Shown piece by piece: positions 5,985-12,850 of a DNA stretch of 56,343 nucleotides. The DNA lies in NCBI GenBank assembly GCA_017451425.1, contig JAFSPP010000035.1, forward strand, positions 1-56,343, in the 5' to 3' direction. This DNA comes from Clostridia bacterium (lineage in GTDB: Bacteria > Bacillota > Clostridia > Oscillospirales > Acutalibacteraceae). Under the pieces are notes generated by a model. It was not told where the DNA came from and did not search any database. It saw only the letters and a program-made list of their open reading frames with translations. The position numbers and the translations under genes were made by a program. Position 1 is the first letter of the stretch. The number at the start of each line of letters is the position of its first letter.

Positions 5985-6211
5985 AAACTGTCTCTTTCCT
6001 GAAGAGGCAATTCTTCGGGAGTTTCTCTCATATAATCATCTGTAAACATACCAAGAGCCGTTATAAAAGATGTCCATTCATCGTTTTTCGGCATCAGCAT
6101 TACAACATTTCCTATCTTATTTACCAGTACTTCATTTCCTTCAAATCTACAATCTTTAGGCAAGCGTACGGCTTGAGAGCCTCCGTTTGTAAAAATTTTT
6201 GCTGCTTCCAT
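5981..6211 (-). CDS. vapB: VapB antitoxin, SpoVT/AbrB-type
   Basis: A 76-residue antitoxin with a swapped-hairpin AbrB-like DNA-binding half (KIFTNGGSQAVRLPK, residues 5-19) and an acidic C-terminal toxin-binding tail rich in Glu. It neutralises VapC and represses the operon. The ATG at 6211 is preceded by GGAGG at eight bases. A perfect operator (GTATATATT, 6236-6244; AATATATAC, 6247-6255) lies on the promoter. Confidence 0.88.
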   Translation of the reverse strand: MEAAKIFTNGGSQAVRLPKDCRFEGNEVLVNKIGNVVMLMPKNDEWTSFITALGMFTDDYMRETPEELPLQERDSL

Positions 6212-6234
6212 TATTATCACCTCCGCTTGCCAAA

Positions 6235-6263
6235 AGTATATATTAAAATATATACCTTGTCAA
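6235..6263 (-). promoter_or_regulatory. vapBC promoter and operator
   Basis: TTGACA (6258-6263), 17 bp, TATACT (6235-6240), with a 9-2-9 palindrome (6236-6255) over the spacer and -10. It resembles the operator of the second vapBC at 9206-9228. Confidence 0.85.
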
Positions 6264-6266
6264 GGG

Positions 6267-6300
6267 AGTGGCTTTTATTGTTTTGACGAGCGGTATTTTT
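6267..6300 (-). repeat. Cassette repeat, partial copy D
   Basis: AGTGG, TTTTATTGTTTTGACGAGCG and GGTA match the middle of copies A-C; the rest is missing. It lies between the acetyltransferase stop and the vapBC promoter, where a full copy would be expected. Confidence 0.75.
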
Positions 6301-6304
6301 CAGG

Positions 6305-6775
6305 TCAGAGGATCAGTTCGAGCTGACGCTCTTTTGTGGTCATGCCGAGGTTCTCATAGAAGTGCTGGGCTGTATCGTTGCCTTCCCAGACGTTGAGGGT
6401 GAGCTCATAGCAGCCTCTTCGTTTTGCTTCCTCTTTGACGTATTCGAAGAGGGCTTTGCCGACATGCTGTCCCCTCTTTGTCTCGTCAACACAGAGGTCA
6501 TCAATGAAGAAGGATTTGAACGGCACCATTGTTGTGGAGAAGGGCTGTTCCTTTTCCTGACAAAAAGCATAACCGAGTACGCCTTTGTTTTCGTCCTCGG
6601 CGACATAGATGGGCTTTTTGTCGTCTTGTATCATTTTTGTCAGATCTTCTTCAGTGTATTTGGTCGTGCCGCTTCTGAAGATGTCCGGTCTTATTTTCGC
6701 ATGCACTTCAAGGACCTGGCTTAAAAGCCTCAGCAGGTCCCTAATGTCTTTTTGCTCCGCAAGTCTTATGTTCAT
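6305..6775 (-). CDS. GNAT-family N-acetyltransferase
   Basis: A 156-residue acetyltransferase of the GNAT fold. The acetyl-CoA pyrophosphate loop is visible as VDETKRGQHVGKALFEYV (about residues 93-110), followed by the LTLNVWEGNDTAQHFYENLGM strand-helix that closes the family core. The substrate is not predictable; relatives modify small amines, antibiotics or proteins, and some GNATs in toxin arrays modify aminoacyl-tRNA, though the antitoxin partner of that type is not seen. Its tail is duplicated at 1646-1717. Upstream sits copy 2 of the promoter-hairpin-U6 unit, which could attenuate its transcription. Confidence 0.8.
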   Translation of the reverse strand: MNIRLAEQKDIRDLLRLLSQVLEVHAKIRPDIFRSGTTKYTEEDLTKMIQDDKKPIYVAEDENKGVLGYAFCQEKEQPFSTTMVPFKSFFIDDLCVDETKRGQHVGKALFEYVKEEAKRRGCYELTLNVWEGNDTAQHFYENLGMTTKERQLELIL

Positions 6776-6821
6776 TGCTTAAGTATGCCTCCTTTGGGAT
6801 TATGCCGGTTAAAAGGCAAAA

Positions 6822-6874
6822 GAAAAAAGGCTCTGGGCCCAAAATCGTCCAATAATGGGTCGAACCTTATTCAC
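6822..6874 (-). ncRNA. Short promoter-hairpin-U6 RNA unit, copy 2
   Basis: Promoter TTGACA (6903-6908), 16 bp, TATAAT (6881-6886). The RNA begins GUGAAUAAGG, as copy 1 does, and is a single hairpin (6827-6833 with 6862-6868) followed by six U. One change in the outer stem relative to copy 1 keeps pairing (C-G to U-G). The acetyltransferase gene follows about 45 bases later. Confidence 0.55.
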
Positions 6875-6929
6875 AAAATTATTATAGCATAACTGCAGTG
6901 ATTGTCAAACACGCAAAATTGCTATCGGA

Positions 6930-7009
6930 ATACTTCGGTGGGTGTGCCCGGTCCCACATTTCTTTTGACCCAAAGGGTGCGTAGCGACACAATTTCTACT
7001 TCGAAGTAT
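6930..7009. ncRNA. Candidate four-way-junction RNA
   Basis: An 8-bp closing stem (ATACTTCG 6930-6937 with CGAAGTAT 7002-7009) encloses three hairpins: 6938-6957 (GTGGG/CCCAC), 6968-6978 (ACCC/GGGT) and 6981-6999 (GTAG/CTAC). It lies in a 315-base stretch with no gene between the acetyltransferase and the MIF gene. It has no tRNA signature bases. Direction is uncertain. Confidence 0.35.
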
Positions 7010-7090
7010 CTCTTCTATGAATATAATAGCATCAATCCATCTTTTTTGTAAATTACTTCCGCATAATCTTTTTGGGCTCAACTACATCGC

Positions 7091-7432
7091 CTAGAAGTTG
7101 CCGCCGTTCCAGCCCCAGTTTTCTATTCCGTGGTAGGTAATGTACACGGCGTTTTGGGGTATGCCGAGTTCTTTCTCGAAAAGGTCGCAGACCTGGGCTG
7201 AGAACTGGTTTGACTGATAGGGGTCTATTCCGCCTAAAACGCTTACCTCGACATAGGCGCCCTTGTCGAGCTTTTTGCCGGCAAACCAGAGGTCATAGTT
7301 GTCGGCTATGCCGACCATGAGATAACTTTCCGGTTTGCCGAGCGTGGCGAGCATTCTGCCGAGTTCGGCCTTAATTCTCTCTTTTTTACTGTCGTCCATA
7401 GGGACGGTAATTTTTGAATCGATATACGGCAT
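7091..7432 (-). CDS. MIF/D-dopachrome tautomerase family protein
   Basis: A 113-residue protein, the normal size for macrophage migration inhibitory factor homologues. It starts MPYIDSKITV, so Pro2 is free to act as the catalytic base after Met removal; the SYLMVGIADN and NAVYITYHGIENWGWNG segments match the fold. The family forms trimers and tautomerises phenylpyruvate-type keto-enols; bacterial MIFs have unclear physiological substrates. An AAGGAGG site lies seven bases before the ATG. It stands alone in its transcription unit. Confidence 0.85.
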   Translation of the reverse strand: MPYIDSKITVPMDDSKKERIKAELGRMLATLGKPESYLMVGIADNYDLWFAGKKLDKGAYVEVSVLGGIDPYQSNQFSAQVCDLFEKELGIPQNAVYITYHGIENWGWNGGNF

Positions 7433-7484
7433 GGGTATTCCTCCTTTGGGGTTATTATAGCACTACTTCGCCAAAAAGCCTGCA

Positions 7485-7757
7485 TTATTTATTGTCCATA
7501 CGGCGAGATTTTGTTATCCATTCTGCTACGTCTTCTTCGCTGATGAACCCGGCCTTATTTGCCTTGCCTTTCATTGCCGCCTGGAACTGCTGCAGAGCAT
7601 ACTCTGCGGAATTGATAACACGAACGTTAGTGCCATCAACGATAAAGGTCACTCTGTCCCCTGTCTCAACACCAAGAGCAGCGCGGACATCTTTAGGTAT
7701 CGTAACCTGTCCTTTCGACATTACTTTAGCATCATTTACAAAAGACCCTTTTTTCAT
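7485..7757 (-). CDS. AbrB/MazE-type DNA-binding protein
   Basis: A 90-residue protein with a SpoVT-AbrB domain at about residues 10-55 (AKVMSKGQVTIPKDVRAALGVETGDRVTF). The C-terminal half is charged and helix-prone, as in antitoxins, but no toxin gene follows: the neighbour downstream is the MIF gene. The start was placed at MKKGSF, which has AAGGTGG upstream. A perfect 9-1-9 palindrome (7786-7804) lies about 30 bases before the start and is a likely autoregulatory site next to a TGG-TATAAT extended -10. It is either an orphan antitoxin or a small transition-state-type regulator. Confidence 0.75.
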   Translation of the reverse strand: MKKGSFVNDAKVMSKGQVTIPKDVRAALGVETGDRVTFIVDGTNVRVINSAEYALQQFQAAMKGKANKAGFISEEDVAEWITKSRRMDNK

Positions 7758-7785
7758 ATTACCACCTTCAAAGTAATTAGTAGGG

Positions 7786-7804
7786 AAGTAGGAATTTCCT
7801 ACTT
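7786..7804. promoter_or_regulatory. Palindromic operator before the AbrB gene
   Basis: AAGTAGGAA, one central base, TTCCTACTT. It is just downstream of the -10 box of the leftward promoter, so binding would block initiation. Confidence 0.65.
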
Positions 7805-7834
7805 CTATTATACCATCTACATAGTCAAAATGAA

Positions 7835-7860
7835 AGGCAGTTTGCATTCGCAAACTGCCT
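7835..7860. terminator. Terminator after the flavoprotein gene
   Basis: Eleven-bp stem AGGCAGTTTGC/GCAAACTGCCT with a 4-base loop, then TTTCATTTT leftward. Confidence 0.85.
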
Positions 7861-7873
7861 TATCTTTCGTTGT

Positions 7874-8503
7874 TTATTTGCCGTCGGGGAAGCTGGTGAA
7901 GGCGTCGCGCTCGAAAGCGGGCAGGCCTGTCTTTTCCTTTTGAGCGGCAAAGGCTTTGATCATGAAGGACATGCTCCTTGCGAGGTTGCGCATTGTCTGG
8001 AGACCTTCAAGGTCCTTCTTTACGTCTTCTGCGGTAAAGCCGTGTACCTGGTTCCAGTATGTGGATGAGGCAAGAGGCATTCCGCTTATGGTGAAGTATT
8101 TGTTGAGCGCGTCAAAGGAGGCTGTGTTACCGCCTCTGCGGCAAGAAACAACACTTGCACCGGGTTTCATGAATTTGTATGAGGAAGGCGTGCTGTAGAA
8201 GAGGCGGTCCATAAAGGCGAGGATGGTGCCGTTTGGCGAGCCGTAGTAGACGGGGCTGCCGATGACGAGGCCATCGGCCTCTTTAAACTTTTCGGCAGTC
8301 TCATTTACGAGGTCGTCAAACACACATTTGCCGAGCTCTGCACATTTGTTGCAGGAAATACAACCTCTTATGTCGTGGCTTCCCACATTTATGATTTCAC
8401 TTTCTATGCCTTCTTCAGTGAAGACCTTTACCATTTCCTCGAGCGCTGTGGCCGTGCAGCCGTTTGCTCTCGGGCTTCCGTTGAGCAGTATTACTTTTGC
8501 CAT
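7874..8503 (-). CDS. Iron-sulfur flavoprotein (NADPH-dependent FMN reductase family)
   Basis: A 209-residue flavodoxin-fold protein. The N-terminus, VILLNGSPRANGCTA, is the FMN phosphate loop of the FMN reductase family. Cysteines at 48, 51, 54 and 60 give the compact C-x2-C-x2-C-x5-C motif of iron-sulfur flavoproteins, which carry FMN and a [4Fe-4S] cluster and move electrons between ferredoxin and acceptors such as oxygen or peroxide. ADGLVIGSPVYYGSPNG is the flavin ring site. AAGGAGG precedes the ATG. A role in redox or oxygen detoxification is inferred; the substrate is unknown. Confidence 0.8.
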   Translation of the reverse strand: MAKVILLNGSPRANGCTATALEEMVKVFTEEGIESEIINVGSHDIRGCISCNKCAELGKCVFDDLVNETAEKFKEADGLVIGSPVYYGSPNGTILAFMDRLFYSTPSSYKFMKPGASVVSCRRGGNTASFDALNKYFTISGMPLASSTYWNQVHGFTAEDVKKDLEGLQTMRNLARSMSFMIKAFAAQKEKTGLPAFERDAFTSFPDGK

Positions 8504-8555
8504 TACTGTTCCTCCTTTGAGGGTATTATATCATAAAATGCTCACACTGCATCGC

Positions 8556-8951
8556 CTATACCCAATCCTCTACTGCCAGACTCGGTATACGCTTAAATTC
8601 ACGTGTGTTATGCGTAACGACAGTCAGGTTGTTTGCAAGACCCTGCGCGCCTATCATGGCGTCAAGAAGGCCTATGGGTGTGCCTTCCTTTTCAAGCATA
8701 CCGCGAATTCTTCCCAACACAATCGCATCGTTTTCGGAGAATGGAAGTATTTCGAAATTCGCCAGAAAAGCGTTAACCGTCTGACGCGTTCTTTCTCCCC
8801 AATTGCTCTTTTCCGCGCCGTATTCCAACTCACTTAAAGTAATTGCCGAAACACAGATTTCGTCCGGAGGCACGGAAAGCAGATGATTGATCAGATTTCT
8901 ATGCCTGCCGTTTATGGCGTAAATACAAATATTTATATCAAGAAGATACAT
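8556..8951 (-). CDS. vapC: VapC PIN-domain toxin (second module)
   Basis: A 131-residue PIN-domain RNase. Acidic residues are at Asp5 (YLLDIN), Glu in TLSELEYGAE and Asp in PIGLLDAMIGAQ. It is about 45 percent alike by eye to the VapC at 5583-5984 (ELEYGAE, NNLTVVTHNTREF.R.P), so the two modules are distant relatives. The usual Thr/Ser after the first Asp (DTN) is Ile here (DIN), a position that tolerates change in the family. It overlaps vapB by one base. Confidence 0.88.
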   Translation of the reverse strand: MYLLDINICIYAINGRHRNLINHLLSVPPDEICVSAITLSELEYGAEKSNWGERTRQTVNAFLANFEILPFSENDAIVLGRIRGMLEKEGTPIGLLDAMIGAQGLANNLTVVTHNTREFKRIPSLAVEDWV

Positions 8952-9187
8952 TACAATCTCTCTCTTTCAGGCAAATCATTTAACATGGGCTGATTCCTGT
9001 CAAAAGTGATATCCTCTTCAGCCTGAACTATAGTCTGGCGCAACAATGCCCAAGGATCACCTTTTGGGATAAGATAATAACAATTGCCGCTCTTTTTGAT
9101 AAAGAACTCCTTTTCCGTGGTGTTGAGTTCTTTGGGTATTCTTATGGCCTGACTGTTTCCGCTTTTAAAGACTCTCGCCGTCAGCAT
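8951..9187 (-). CDS. vapB: VapB antitoxin (second module)
   Basis: A 78-residue AbrB-like antitoxin: RVFKSGNSQAIRIPKEL near the start for DNA binding and an acidic tail (QAEEDITFDRNQP) to block VapC. The start at 9187 has AAGGAGG seven bases upstream. The promoter TTGACA-17 bp-TATACT (9242-9247 and 9219-9224) is covered by the palindrome TGTATATAC/GTATATACA. Confidence 0.87.
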   Translation of the reverse strand: MLTARVFKSGNSQAIRIPKELNTTEKEFFIKKSGNCYYLIPKGDPWALLRQTIVQAEEDITFDRNQPMLNDLPERERL

Positions 9188-9205
9188 TACAATCGCCTCC
9201 TTATT

Positions 9206-9247
9206 TGTATATACATTAAGTATATACAAACAGTGGGTTCCTGTCAA
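9206..9247 (-). promoter_or_regulatory. vapBC-2 promoter and operator
   Basis: TTGACA, 17-bp spacer, TATACT. Inverted repeat TGTATATAC (9206-9214) and GTATATACA (9220-9228) overlaps the -10. Confidence 0.82.
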
Positions 9248-9261
9248 ATGATTTGAAAAAG

Positions 9262-9288
9262 GCGGAAGCAGATTATTTCTGCTTCCGC
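9262..9288 (-). terminator. Terminator after the alpha/beta hydrolase
   Basis: Eleven-bp stem GCGGAAGCAGA/TCTGCTTCCGC, loop TTATT, followed leftward by CTTTTT. Confidence 0.82.
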
Positions 9289-9293
9289 TTATG

Positions 9294-10196
9294 TCAGTCG
9301 ATGAAGTTTAAGATTTCGGTGAAGATTTCGGGGTCTTGGGCAGTCATCTGAGCGATCGGTTTGTCGCTGAAGAAAGTCTTTCTTGCTTTTGGGTCAGTGA
9401 GGCTGCCGTATTCACCCAGCCATTTTGTCATGTTTTCGAGGGCTTCCTTGGTGTAGTTCGGGTTGTGCTTTTTGTTTTCCGTTTTAATGAGTTTTATGTT
9501 CGGGTTGTTTGCTTTTTCGACCTGTCCGGCATTGTACTTGTAGTTGGCCATCGGGTCGTCTGTGGAGTGAATCCACAGGAGCTTGTCGGTTGTGGTTTTG
9601 ATATATGTTTTATTGTCGTCTTTGAAGTCGGGATTCTGTTTCTTCTCAAAGCGCCTGACTATGTCCGCAAGCGGGCGGAGTTTTACGTAGCCCATGAGTT
9701 CATCTGAGATGCTGACAAAACCGGAGATGATGACGGCTTTCGTTATTTCAGGGTTTTGATTTATGAGGTTTAAGGCTGTGTAGCCGCCAAGAGAATGGCC
9801 CACAGGGATTACAGAGTGGGGGTTGAGCAGGTTGAGGAGCTCTGTTGCGTCTCTTGTGGGGGCGTTTACGGAGGGCATGGTGGAGCCTCCTGATTCGCCG
9901 CAGCCGGTGTAGTCCAGGGTAAGGACTTTGTAGCCTGCTTTGCAGAGGGTCTCTATCTCGGCAAGGTAGGCTGAGTGGCCGGGACCCATGCCGGGACAGA
10001 AGAGAATCAGCTTATCCTCTTTCGGGTTTTCATAGCTGTATGTGAAGTATTTGATTGTTATGTTATAGGAGTTTTGAAACTCTCCCCTCTCACAGATGAG
10101 TCCGGGAAAGTCTTCGGCGGAATAGTAAGGGATATTCTCGTCCCTGTCAAACCGCTTAAGAAAGTTTTTCTTGTAGATGCTGATTACAAAGTTCAT
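9294..10196 (-). CDS. Alpha/beta hydrolase
   Basis: A 300-residue cytoplasmic alpha/beta hydrolase. The nucleophile elbow is GHSLGG (Ser135 at about 133-138); oxyanion residues are near CPGMGPGHSAY (68-77); the acid is probably in HSTDDPMANY and the base His in KKHNPNY. The lid region has a lone tyrosine-rich stretch. Substrate unknown: esterase or lysophospholipase-like. The start was set at MNFVIS because AGGAG lies just upstream; a longer frame would run through the tRNA-Ser gene. It sits directly after the terminator of tRNA-Ser. Confidence 0.8.
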   Translation of the reverse strand: MNFVISIYKKNFLKRFDRDENIPYYSAEDFPGLICERGEFQNSYNITIKYFTYSYENPKEDKLILFCPGMGPGHSAYLAEIETLCKAGYKVLTLDYTGCGESGGSTMPSVNAPTRDATELLNLLNPHSVIPVGHSLGGYTALNLINQNPEITKAVIISGFVSISDELMGYVKLRPLADIVRRFEKKQNPDFKDDNKTYIKTTTDKLLWIHSTDDPMANYKYNAGQVEKANNPNIKLIKTENKKHNPNYTKEALENMTKWLGEYGSLTDPKARKTFFSDKPIAQMTAQDPEIFTEILNFID

Positions 10197-10211
10197 GGGG
10201 TTCTCCTGAAA

Positions 10212-10241
10212 AATGCCACCCGTTTTGGTCCGGGTGGCATT
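10212..10241 (-). terminator. Terminator after tRNA-Ser
   Basis: Eleven-bp stem AATGCCACCCG/CGGGTGGCATT followed leftward by T residues, between the tRNA and the hydrolase gene. Confidence 0.8.
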
Positions 10242-10244
10242 GGT

Positions 10245-10333
10245 TGGCGCAGCGGGTGGGATTCGAACCCACGTGCGGTTGCCCGCAAACTGATTTCGAG
10301 TCAGCCCCGTTATGACCACTTCGATACCGCTGC
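10245..10333 (-). tRNA. tRNA-Ser (anticodon CGA)
   Basis: Acceptor stem GCAGCGG/CCGCTGC, anticodon stem-loop CTGA-CTCGAAA-TCAG giving anticodon CGA, a long variable arm of the class II type (TGCGGGCAACCGCA), a T-loop with GGTTCGAATCC, and an encoded CCA end (10245-10247). It reads UCG codons. Confidence 0.95.
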
Positions 10334-10339
10334 ATGTAT

Positions 10340-10360
10340 GAGCCCGTTTTTTGCGGGCTC
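10340..10360 (+). terminator. Hairpin between tRNA-Ser and the FAD gene
   Basis: GAGCCCG/CGGGCTC with a 7-base loop and a T-rich tail on the rightward side (TTTTATTTTA). On the leftward strand, where the genes lie, there is no T-run, so its role is unclear. Confidence 0.5.
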
Positions 10361-10383
10361 TTTTATTTTATAGATTCTGGGGA

Positions 10384-11760
10384 TTAAGTCAAGTTTTCTA
10401 TTATCCTGTTCGCGACAAAGACACCTGAGGCGGAGGCGTGGGAAAGCGAGTGGGTTACGCCGGAGCCGTCGCCGATGATGTAGAGGCCCTTGTGGCAGGT
10501 CTCAAGATTGTTGTCGAGTTCCACTTCCATGTTGTAGAACTTGACTTCAACGCCATAGAGGAGGGTGTCCTCGTTGGCTGTGCCGGGAGCGATTTTGTCG
10601 AGGGCATAGATCATTTCGATTATGCCGTCAAGGATGCGCTTCGGCAGGACGAGCGAGAGGTCGCCGGGTGTCGCGTTGAGGGTAGGTCGGACCGTGCCCT
10701 CTTCAATACGCTTTTCGGTGGAGCGACGTCCGCGTTCGAGGTCGCCGAAGCGCTGAACGATTACGCCGCCTCCGAGCATGTTGGAGAGCCTGGCTATTGA
10801 TTCGCCATAGCCGTTTGAGTCTTTAAACGGCTCGGAGAAATGCTTTGAGACGAGGAGTGCGAAGTTGGTGTTCTCCGTGTGCTTCTTCGGGTCCTCGTAT
10901 GAGTGGCCGTTTACCGTGACTATGCCGTTGGTGTTTTCGTTTACTACCGCACCATGCGGGTTCATACAGAAGGTCCTGACGTGGTCTTCGAACTTCTCTG
11001 TCTGGTACACTATCTTGGACTCATACAGTTCGTCCGTGAGGTGTGAGAAGAGGACTGCGGGAAGCTCCACGCGGACACCTATATCGACACGGTTGGAGTG
11101 GGTCTTTATCTGCAGGTCCCTGCAGGTCTGCTCCATCCACTTTGAGCCGGAACGGCCTACGGAGACAATACAGTAGTCGCATTCTACGGCGTCATCCTTC
11201 GTACGGAGGATGTAGGTGTTGTTTTCGGTCTTCTCGAGTTTTTCAACGGGCGTGTGGAAGAAAAAGTTCACTTTGTCCTTCAGTTCGTTGTACAGGTTCT
11301 CGAGGACTACATAGTTTATGTCAGTGCCGAGATGGCGGACCGAGGCGTCGAGGAGGGTCAGGTTGTTCTGCATGCAGAGCTTCTTGAACTCAGAGCCTGC
11401 CGTGGAGTAGATTTTCGTGCCCTCGCCGCCGTGTGACATGTTGATGTCATCGACATAGTGCATGAGCTCAAGGGCCTTTTCGCGGCCAATGTACTCGTAC
11501 AGGGTACCGCCGAAGTCGTTTGTTATGTTGTACTTGCCGTCGGAGAATGCGCCGGCACCGCCGAAACCGTTCATGATCGCACAGGTTTCGCAGTTTATAC
11601 ATGTCTTTATTTTTACGCCGTCTATGGGGCAGTTGCGCTTTTCAAGCGGATAGCCGGACTCGAAGACGGCAACTTTTAAGTTTTCTGCCTTTTTGACGAA
11701 CTCGTATGCGGAGAAGATTCCGCCCGGGCCCGCTCCGATTATTGCTACGTCGTATTTCAT
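10384..11760 (-). CDS. Uncharacterised FAD-dependent dehydrogenase
   Basis: A 458-residue flavoprotein: Rossmann dinucleotide motif GAGPGGIFSAYE (residues 9-20), a mid-chain SVGRSGSKW and C-terminal GLYIIGDGSGVTHSLSHASASG that closes the FAD site. An unusual CINCETCAIMNGFGGAG segment (residues 54-70) near the flavin suggests a redox-active or metal-bound cysteine group. The overall pattern is that of a conserved Firmicute family of NAD(P)/FAD oxidoreductases of unknown substrate. It is the last gene of a leftward run with the dehydrogenase and the cation transporter, with short spacings. Confidence 0.8.
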   Translation of the reverse strand: MKYDVAIIGAGPGGIFSAYEFVKKAENLKVAVFESGYPLEKRNCPIDGVKIKTCINCETCAIMNGFGGAGAFSDGKYNITNDFGGTLYEYIGREKALELMHYVDDINMSHGGEGTKIYSTAGSEFKKLCMQNNLTLLDASVRHLGTDINYVVLENLYNELKDKVNFFFHTPVEKLEKTENNTYILRTKDDAVECDYCIVSVGRSGSKWMEQTCRDLQIKTHSNRVDIGVRVELPAVLFSHLTDELYESKIVYQTEKFEDHVRTFCMNPHGAVVNENTNGIVTVNGHSYEDPKKHTENTNFALLVSKHFSEPFKDSNGYGESIARLSNMLGGGVIVQRFGDLERGRRSTEKRIEEGTVRPTLNATPGDLSLVLPKRILDGIIEMIYALDKIAPGTANEDTLLYGVEVKFYNMEVELDNNLETCHKGLYIIGDGSGVTHSLSHASASGVFVANRIIENLT

Positions 11761-11769
11761 TTTGTCACC

Positions 11770-12840
11770 TTAATTTACAGTGTTTATGGGTCTGCCTTTG
11801 AGGAAGGCCTCATAGTTCTTCACAACCTCTTTAATGAGGCGCTTACGCGTCTCTACGGGGCACCAGGCCACGTGAGGCGTGATAATACAGTTGGGTGCGT
11901 CAAGGAGCACGCAGTCCGCTCTCATGGGTTCGGTCCCGAGGACGTCTATGCCCGCTCCGGAGAGTTTGCCGGACTTTAAAGCCTCTGCGAGGTCCTGCTC
12001 GTTTATTATCGGACCTCTTGAGGTGTTGACGAGGAAGGCTCCGTCGCGCATCTTCGCTATTGTCTCCTTGTTTATGAGTCCCTCAGACTCGGGGTTTAAG
12101 GGACAGTGAATGCTGACTATGTCGGAGTGCTTGAAGAGGTTGTCGAGGGTCACGTATGTGACTTCCCTCTCCGCCCTGTCTATGAAGCCCTCCAGGTCAG
12201 TATTGTTGTTCTGCTCCTTCGCTCTCGCAAAACTTCTGGTATACACGAGGACGTCCATACCGAAGGCCTTTGCTATCTTCGCGACCTGGTGGCCGATCTT
12301 GCCGTATCCTAAAAGACCTATGGTCTTTCCGGCAAGCTCGTTGGTCTGAAAGACGAAGGGCGCGAAGGTGCCTGAGTTTACCCAGCCGCCCTCGTGAACG
12401 AAGTCATTGTACTTCGAGGTCTTCGAGAAGTGCTCGAGGATGAAGGCAAAGGTGTGCTGGGCCACTGCATTGCTCGAGTAGGTCGGTACATTGCAGACCG
12501 TTATACCATGCTCGTTGCAGTAGTCGAGGTCGATGACGTTGTATCCCGTGGCGAAGAGACCGATGAACTTTACGCTCGGGTTGTCGCCCAGAGTCTCACG
12601 GTTTATCTTCACCTTATTTAAAAGTATCGCGTCAGCGTCCTGTACTTCCCTTCGGAATTCCTCCCGCTGGCTTGTCTTGAGCATTACGGTCTGTCCGAAC
12701 TGATCGAAGACCCTGAGGTCCTCATAGTTTTCGGCATCGGAGACCGTGTCGGCGTCCGGAAGGATCACTTTCTTATTGTATTTTTTCTCTGTCTGTTCGT
12801 TTCCCTGTTCTGTTATGTTTCCGTTTATCTGTTCTGTCAT
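11770..12840 (-). CDS. D-isomer-specific 2-hydroxyacid dehydrogenase
   Basis: A 356-residue NAD-dependent dehydrogenase. NAD site GLLGYGKIGHQVAKIAKAFG; catalytic Arg in VNTSRGPIINEQDL, Glu in IDVLGTEPMRAD and His in ITPHVAWCP. These reduce 2-keto acids to D-hydroxy acids (glycerate, lactate, hydroxyisocaproate class); the substrate is not fixed by the motifs. There is a polar N-terminal extension of about 25 residues with an internally repeated TEQ-NGN-TEQGNEQTE pattern that relatives usually lack. GAGG precedes the ATG, which supports this start. Part of the leftward operon beginning at the lipoprotein gene. Confidence 0.85.
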   Translation of the reverse strand: MTEQINGNITEQGNEQTEKKYNKKVILPDADTVSDAENYEDLRVFDQFGQTVMLKTSQREEFRREVQDADAILLNKVKINRETLGDNPSVKFIGLFATGYNVIDLDYCNEHGITVCNVPTYSSNAVAQHTFAFILEHFSKTSKYNDFVHEGGWVNSGTFAPFVFQTNELAGKTIGLLGYGKIGHQVAKIAKAFGMDVLVYTRSFARAKEQNNNTDLEGFIDRAEREVTYVTLDNLFKHSDIVSIHCPLNPESEGLINKETIAKMRDGAFLVNTSRGPIINEQDLAEALKSGKLSGAGIDVLGTEPMRADCVLLDAPNCIITPHVAWCPVETRKRLIKEVVKNYEAFLKGRPINTVN

Positions 12841-12850
12841 TTTTCATACC

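Noticed and set aside
1..9300. Prophage or integrative element
   Set aside because: No integrase, transposase, relaxase or phage structural gene is visible within the window, so a whole element cannot be claimed.
10196..10319. Longer N-terminus of the alpha/beta hydrolase
   Set aside because: It would run through the tRNA-Ser gene and its terminator; AGGAG precedes the MNFVIS start.
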